DNA of 64,000 nucleotides, taken from the NCBI GenBank assembly GCA_902702965.1, contig CACRXP010000019.1, positions 1,464,256 through 1,528,255 on the forward strand, given 5' to 3'. The first letter of the stretch is position 1; each line of letters starts with the position of its first letter. The DNA comes from Spirometra erinaceieuropaei (lineage: Eukaryota; Platyhelminthes; Cestoda; Diphyllobothriidea; Diphyllobothriidae). Shown here piece by piece: positions 58,566-64,000 of the stretch. The notes under the pieces are model-generated. The model did no database searches. It worked only from the letters and a program-made list of their open reading frames with translations, and was not told the origin of the DNA. The position numbers and the translations under genes were made by a program.

Positions 58566-58705
58566 GTTCGGCCTGGTTCGACTTGGGATCGGGTCCCAGG
58601 TGTTCCACACTTCTGGGTTGGGTATAACTGGCTGACGGGGGTTAATAAGGGAGAAATGGCCATTCCAGTCTCTCTTATTTTTGTTGGTAATGGTACACTG
58701 CAAAT
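58566..58705 (+). mobile_element. SINE body fragment, plus strand
   Basis: It starts at box B (GGGATCGGGTCCCAGGTGTTCC) and runs through the body (GTTAATAAGGGAGAAATGGCC) to TTGTTGGTAATGG. With the inverted copy at 58.03-58.23 kb it forms a loose inverted pair. Confidence 0.7.
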
Positions 58706-59305
58706 GAAATGGTACAGTTGATCTCTTAGTTCCCATTGGTTACTCGGTCTCTTAACTATTGCAAACCAACCTGCCGGCATGGTGAATTGATTACTTTTCT
58801 TTCCTCCCTGACTTTCACGGCTAGTCTACTTTAGTCATGACGTGTGCTCAATTGGAATTTTACGACAAACCTCCAAGATGCTAAAGCAATTAAACTGTCT
58901 TTTATTGGAGTACTCTTAAATTTTCTGGTGGCTATGTACAATTAACTTAGTCATGGGCTAGTTGCAATCCGAGCCAGTTACAGTCCCCACTTTATTATCT
59001 GCTGACGCCCGATAGTTTTTTTGCTGGAAACCCCAGAAACCGTAAGCAGAGCTCGAAAGGGCTGACCCTTGTGGAAGCAGGAAAGCCGGCTAGTTGCAGC
59101 GTCAAACGAACTTTCGCGCAAAACTGCCTTTACAAGTGCCCGCCTTTATATCAGACTGGGACATTATTAAAAACAATACTAGAAAAGCCAAGGGACACAC
59201 TGACGCGTTGAAGTTGCGAAATGCAGTCGCGCAGGCAGTAGTCGAATCACGTGCTAGGGTTACTAGACAGCATCGAGGTTTATAAATAATTTTCCGCAGG
59301 CACAA
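58706..59305. other. Nothing recognised
   Basis: A phrase TAATTTTCCGCAGGCACAAAAT near 59286 recurs, slightly changed, at 61112 just beyond the foldback element. Confidence 0.35.
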
Positions 59306-59399
59306 AATATTAAGTAAGTAGGGCTGTAAAACTAACCATCGGGCAGCATAATTCCATAGTAATTCGGTTACCTCAGGATGCCGGCTATCGAATTAACTT

Positions 59400-59409
59400 C
59401 TTTTGGGCT
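59400..59409. repeat. 10-bp target-site duplication, left copy
   Basis: CTTTTGGGCT; the partner is at 60265-60274. Confidence 0.85.
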
Positions 59410-59453
59410 TGAAGAAGGAGACACGATCGCCGGGACAAGAGCTTTATTAGCCT

Positions 59454-59487
59454 GACGTTTCGGATTCCTACTCGAATCCATCATCAG
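59454..59487 (-). ncRNA. Hammerhead ribozyme, intact core in PLE end
   Basis: The minus strand reads CTGATGA, spare base, stem II GGATTC/GAATCC, GAAA, CGTC, identical in the core to 51374-51407. The flanks TTTTGTCT and AGGCTAATAAAG can form stem I. Confidence 0.8.
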
Positions 59488-59567
59488 AGACAAAAGAGCA
59501 GAAACGGGTGGTTGTTGCACAAGGGGCTGCGGTATTTGTAGGATGCAGTAGCCATGCTACCGCATAC

Positions 59568-60264
59568 CTATGAACGTTCACGGCTCCCCCCTTCATTCGG
59601 GATTGTCGCACTTGGTGTGATCATTGTTTGATGGTCGACATTCGAGTCGATAATTGCTGCAATTTCATCACGTGCGTTGGATGTTGGCGTGATGATTTCT
59701 CGACTATCTGACGCATCGGCCCCGGTGTTGGGAAGAGTGTTCACCTCTGCGCTCCCCGCATGGCTTGTTACCCCGCCTAGGCGAAGTTTCAGTATGGAGT
59801 ATGGAATGGGAAGATCGTTGCACTTGTTGATGGACTGGGGGCCAGTAAACCATGATTCCAGTAGCTCCCGGCTCACTCGGTTGTCACCTCTTGCGAGAAT
59901 TTCGGCCTCATCGAATTTAAATGTGTGGCCGGATCTCGTCGAATGAGCTGCAACTTGAGAGTTGGCGTCATTTCTGCGCACCGCTGCAACGTGTTCGGCC
60001 ATTCTCGTTCGGAGCCGTCTTCCGGTTTCTCCGACGTAGTTGCTTTGTCCGCAACTGCACCAGATCCGATAAACGACTCCAGACGTTTCTAGCCGTGGCA
60101 GTGGGTCTTTCGGTTTCATGATCAGACGCCTGATGGTTGCCTCCGGTCTGTGTGCCACTCCAACCCCAAGTGGTGCGAGAAGGCGGCCGACAGCTTCCGA
60201 AACGTTCTTGACATACGGAAGTGCCCGCCAAGACTTGGTGTCCGTGCGGTTAGGCCCTTCGTCC
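59568..60264 (-). CDS. PLE GIY-YIG endonuclease C-terminal fragment, open frame
   Basis: An open frame from the truncated PLE start (the upstream part, above 60264, belongs to the foldback element) to the stop at 59568. It contains RDEGPNRTDTKSWRALPYVKN, GVVYRIWCSCGQSNYVG, ETGRRLRTRMAEHVAAVRRN, SQVAAHSTRSGHTF and ELLESWFTGPQSINK, a full GIY-YIG core without internal stops. The RT domain is absent because of 5' truncation, so it cannot retrotranspose by itself. The C-terminus extends past the stop position of the 51.24 kb copy. Absence of lesions suggests a recent insertion. Confidence 0.8.
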
Positions 60265-60274
60265 CTTTTGGGCT
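60265..60274. repeat. 10-bp target-site duplication, right copy
   Basis: CTTTTGGGCT; the partner is at 59400-59409. Confidence 0.85.
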
Positions 60275-61224
60275 GCATGCAAAAACTACACACTGCAAAA
60301 ATGACTACTTATGCAGCACGCATTTTTCCCCATTGATTTTCGATGACCTTGAGAATCCAATCATTTTGCATGGAAAACATACATAAAAATATCCATTCTT
60401 TTGCTCATTTGGTATAAAACTACTTCTTCTTCTTTCAAGTTTATACGCGAAGGAAGAGCATAACCCGGTTTTAAAAAAGTTTGTAATTGTGAGATTTTTC
60501 GATACAGTAAAATGGCCGCTCATAAAACGTCATGTCTCTGCATTTACCATTGTGGCTTGTAAAGTTTACGATACAACTCATATTCACTGCTAACTTTTAT
60601 GAACCTCATATGGTCTCCTCTTGATACCGTAGAGAAAATTATGGTTTACCGTACGTGGATAATATAATGCTTGCAGTTTGCAAACCCTGAATGCAAGTGT
60701 AACTACAATTCGGGTCCGAAGTGATTCTGGAATTGGAAAAGATTTTTTAAAATCGAATTATACCCTAACGCCGAGTATAAAGTTGAAAGAAGAAGTCGTT
60801 TTCTGCCAAATAAACAAAAGAATGGATATTTTTATGCATGTATTCCATGCAAAATGATTGCATTCTCAAGGGCATCGAAAATCAATGGGAAAATGCGTGC
60901 TACATAAGTAGTCATTTTTTGCAGTGTGTATTATTTGCAGGCAGCCCAAAAGAAGTTAATTCGATAGCCGGCATCCTGAGGCAACCGCATTACTATGGAA
61001 TTATGCTGCCCGATGGTTAGTTTTACAGCCCTATTTAGTTAATATTTTCAAAACGAAAACGCACTTCGGAATTTCGGTTCCCATTTCATGATTTAGCCAA
61101 CCTACTGTAGAAGTAATTCCCGCAGGCAGAAAATGAGAAGGAGTTTTTTTCATGACAGCTTGATCATCGCAGACCGTCGAAAGCCCCATGGAACGGGCGC
61201 AACACCCGTCGACTCGTGCTCGAA

Positions 61225-61370
61225 GTAGTTTATAGCGGAGCGGGCTTGCGCAGCGTCTACCGCACTCACTCTTCTCTCGTCTACCATACTTCAAGGGCAA
61301 AACAATTTCAAGGCAACCGGAGGTGGGCTCAGACGCAGTGGCCGACAAAGTTACACAGTCCGTCAACGCG
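61225..61370 (-). repeat. Repeat A fragment
   Basis: GTTTATAGCGGAGCGGGCTTG and GCGCAGCGTCTACCGCACTC match the complement of the repeat A core, with a diverged CAACCGGAGGTGGGCTC block. Confidence 0.65.
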
Positions 61371-61935
61371 TGCCACGCACACGACTTGGTCCCCGCAGAA
61401 TGTGTCGCGCCTTCATGAGGACGGTTCGGACGTCGCGCCAGCGAGGTTGCCATAGAAGGAGCCACTGAGCCTGATTCGGTTACGCCACATATACGCAAGT
61501 ATCCCGTACGTTGGCAACCTTCAAGACCACGACTCTTAGCGCGTCGTAGGGAATGCAAGCGGGTTGAATTTATTATGGTGGAGCAGACGTTGATTTGCCG
61601 CGGGGAATGGATACCACACTCCGGTCGACTGCTCTGTCCTTGCAAATAACTGGGAGTGAGATTGCGAAAGAAATATACGTGGTAAACAGTCTGCGGACAC
61701 AGTATCTCGAGAGTTCAGTTTTCAGAAGACGAGGTGGTGAGCATACGTAGCTTTCGATAAATTACCGTCGGGCCAGTAGAGTTATATGGGAACGAAGTCA
61801 GCAATAAGAGAAATCGATAAAATTTCGCCTTAAACACAGGCAGGGTGTGGGAATTTGGGGGAGGGGGGTAGGGGGGGGGTGTAATAGCAGTCAGTGTCAG
61901 GTTCGGGGTGAGAGTGGAAGGCCGTGGAGAGTTGC
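61371..61935. other. Nothing recognised; G-rich tract at 61858-61880
   Basis: The G-rich tract is the only clear feature. Confidence 0.4.
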
Positions 61936-61939
61936 ATCG

Positions 61940-62815
61940 TTAGTCGATCTTCGATCACTGTAGGCGCGGAGCCTGAGCGTGGTTATTCTGTGCGCATAAG
62001 ATTGGCTTTTGTAACCTAATGGCGGCCGCTTCTGTTGTCGCTAACAGGCGCTGGCTCAGTAGCTTAGGGTAGCTCGATGGGACCTTATAAATCACACGAA
62101 ATGCTTCAGCGGGGTCCATACGATGTCCGGAGTCGACAACATGCGCGAGGATGGCGCTGCTTATGCTCCTCATTGCGTCTTTTCCCAGCCATGCCGGGAG
62201 GTGGCCCCGTATTCTCTTGGATAAGCTCCGACTCGTGCGACCAATATAACCTGCTCCACAGGAACAAGTGAAGGAATAGATGTATATTCAGGTGGTCTGC
62301 AGTGGTAACTTATCCTTACCTTCTGCGCGTAAAATAGGGTTAGTAGAGAATGATATTTGAACCCTTGCTGCTGGGAAGGTTCACGAGACAGCTTGATCAA
62401 GGCGTCTCCTCAGGAGTTCACTCGCGGCGTCCCCTTGGAAAGGGACTTTGAGGAACAAAGTTTTCTTTTCGGCGGTCGGTGTGGCGGGTTCGATCGGTCG
62501 TTCGGCAATGTTCTTTGCAATAAACCTGTCAGGATACCCGTTTTCACGAAGAAAGTCCTCGATTTTTCTGAGCTCCTCCTCGATGCTCTCTGTTGGGCAA
62601 ATTTTTCTAGTTCTATGTACCAAACATCGGACTAGATTTCGTTTTTGTTGGAGGGGTACGAAACTGGCGGAGTTCGTGTATTGTCCAGACCAGGTTTTCT
62701 TCCAATAGACGCTTCTTCGGACACTCCCGTCAGGTCTCCGGGTCTCACTTTCCAGGTCACCTTGCACAGACTTGGCAAAATCAGCATACCCTGCATTCAT
62801 CGTAATTGGGGTAAT
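61940..62815 (-). pseudogene. Second-lineage PLE: RT C-terminus and GIY-YIG relic
   Basis: Minus strand, from 62.8 to 61.95 kb: RSVYWKKTWSGQYTNSASFV, RNLVRCLVHRTRKIC, RKIEDFLRENGYPDRFI, TFPAARVQISFSTNPI, then after a stop a GIY-YIG core with YSFTCSCGAGYIGRTSRS and SKRIRGHLPAWLG. The frame then stays open to a stop near 61955. The RT catalytic region is missing (5' truncation near 62810). It aligns with the relic at 45.92-47.04 kb. Confidence 0.75.
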
Positions 62816-63915
62816 AGTTACCTATTCTGCCAACTTGCGAGTCCTTTTATAATGAGGGGGAATCCGAAATTCTATGGTTCATGAGGTCAATTTAGTTCCG
62901 GCAGCTAAGTTCACTTTTCGGTGACGTTATTTTCAGTCTAGAACTTGTGTCGCTGATTGGGCGGTTTGTTAGGCTCCAGAAATACCCAGAGGACTGCAAA
63001 TATAACGTTCTGCCCCAGAGACTACTCTCTAAATGCCCGAAAAACTGCCAATTACTTCCTGTGATTACTCTTAGCTCTGACAAAAACCCATTTATCGGAG
63101 TCCGAAGGCGAGGACCCTGTTAGGCCAACCTCTGACAACCGCGAAGAAGCCCTTTAAAAGAGCATATTGACTCCATCCACTCTCGCGAAAAACTCCTCCC
63201 GTTTTTACCGGCATATCCCCACGTTGCCACCTCAAAGGAAGGCCGCCCTGCGGCTTAACTTCAAGTCACACAGGACCACGCGACAGGCCATCGGGCTGGG
63301 CGCAAACATGTCGGCAGCACCTCGAGTTATGTGCGTAAAGCCAACCTTTGGTCCCGACCACCGTGGCACGAACGGTCCGAATGTGCGGACAGGGGTGGTC
63401 TGTTGTGCGACCGGCAAGCCGATATGAAAATTTTCTCAAGCTAAAAGTGAAAAGCTCATGACGCCGGACAGTGGCCTTGCGCCCGTGCCGGCGTGCGGAG
63501 CGGCAGGCCCTCTCTGCGTGCGTGGGTGTTCGAGAGATTGAGACACTTTCTCAGACGGCGTTCGTCCAGGTTCCCGCGCCAACCCTCCTCCCCCGGCTCC
63601 CCTCAGCGTCCAAAGGCCACAAAGAGGTCGAGAAGTGGCTATGGTGGAGTCAAGGAGAAACGAGACAGCAGGAAACTGGGTCCAGTCCGTAGCGTTTGTC
63701 CGGGAGACGGTGATGACGCGGGGCGGGGGGTGGGGGGCACAGGGAAACAACGCGCATTCGCTGCTCGCGTCTCGCTGTCTCAGCAGCCATCTCGTCTCGG
63801 AGGTGCCAAGGAGTCAGGAGATCGAGACTGGGATAAGGAGCTACGCCAAACTCACCATGCGGTTGGTCGGGCTGGGATGAGCAGGAGGGTTTGGATGAGG
63901 AGTGGTCGACGCCTG
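62816..63915. other. Nothing recognised
   Basis: GC-rich open frames near 63.45-63.95 kb on both strands lack domains and splice context. Confidence 0.4.
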
Positions 63916-63916
63916 A

Positions 63917-64000
63917 CGAATCTCGTGAAACGTCAACGCAAATTCTGAAATGCACCTTTGACTAGGAATGATTGCCTAAGTGGAGTTGTAATATTGTCCG
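63917..64000 (+). mobile_element. Foldback family C, diverged left end at the window edge
   Basis: CTCGTGAAACGTCAACGCAA and ATTCTGAAATGC follow the family C left arm (CTCATGAAATGTCAACCGAA and ATTCTGAAATGC), then diverge. The element would continue to the right. Confidence 0.6.

Larger units (their letters stand above)
59410..60264 (-). mobile_element. Penelope-like element inserted in a foldback element, with target-site duplication
   Basis: Minus-strand insertion. The truncated 5' end is at 60264 and the 3' end (CTTCTTCA) at 59410. CTTTTGGGCT occurs at both borders (59400-59409 and 60265-60274) and once in the uninterrupted opposite arm, so it is a 10-bp target-site duplication. The sequence is closest to the copy at 50.6-51.45 kb. 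Confidence 0.9.
59310..61107. mobile_element. Foldback DNA element family C, copy 5, split by a PLE
   Basis: The left arm (from about 59315, AAGTAGGGCTGTAAAACTAACC) is cut at 59409 and resumes at 60265 with TTTTGGGCTGCATGCAAAAA. The right end is GCCAACCTACTG at 61107 followed by TA. The outermost left TIR is missing. The unbroken right arm (CAGCCCAAAAGAAGTTAATTC near 60943) shows what the left arm looked like before insertion. Confidence 0.85.

Noticed and set aside
63493..63948. 151-codon Arg/Ser-rich open frame
   Set aside because: GC-rich chance frame; it ends inside the foldback family C fragment and overlaps open frames on the other strand.

Overview
This window looks like repeat-rich eukaryotic nuclear DNA. 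It has spliced coding exons with long introns, trinucleotide microsatellites, SINE-like tRNA derivatives, foldback DNA elements and two lineages of Penelope-like retroelements (PLEs, reverse transcriptase plus GIY-YIG endonuclease). There are no operons and no bacterial gene density. My best guess is a flatworm, probably a large-genome tapeworm (diphyllobothriid type). That is an inference from the repeat style, not from a marker gene.

One host gene can be supported, on the + strand. It has three exons (8741-9245, 17658-18297, 20717-21350) with consensus splice sites and mutually compatible phases (1, then 2). They encode about 590 residues of a proline-rich, low-complexity protein with an SH3-ligand-like RPLPPLP motif and several tyrosine motifs; the 5' end is missing. 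Introns 1 (8.4 kb) and 2 (2.4 kb) are full of mobile elements.

Layout. 1-815: inverted fragment of a 5-kb repeat. 1.74-2.09 kb: head-to-head PLE ends. 2.66-4.47 kb: 5'-truncated PLE with one internal stop. 4.7-5.1 kb: dispersed repeat A. 8.7-21.4 kb: host gene with intronic foldback element, PLE relics, tRNA-like sequences and hammerhead motifs. 22.7-33.6 kb: direct tandem duplication of a 5.3-5.6 kb unit. 33.6-45 kb: microsatellites, SINE copy, 0.77-kb tandem repeat, TIR elements with telomere-like cores, PLE relic. 45.9-51.5 kb: second-lineage PLE relic, foldback element, a 492-bp near-perfect palindrome with a tRNA-like loop, PLE copy. 51.5-64 kb: mostly unrecognised, with repeat A copies, a PLE nested in a foldback element with a target-site duplication, and another second-lineage PLE relic.

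The most interesting signal is a set of eleven hammerhead-ribozyme-like cores, all 34-35 nt from CTGANGA to the cleavage triplet position. Ten keep a recognisable conserved core and four are intact with GAAACGTC. Most sit in PLE terminal repeats, some as inverted pairs, and two lie in tandem in intron 2 in the sense orientation. Second is the tRNA-Arg-like SINE, which also occurs as a palindromic foldback element.
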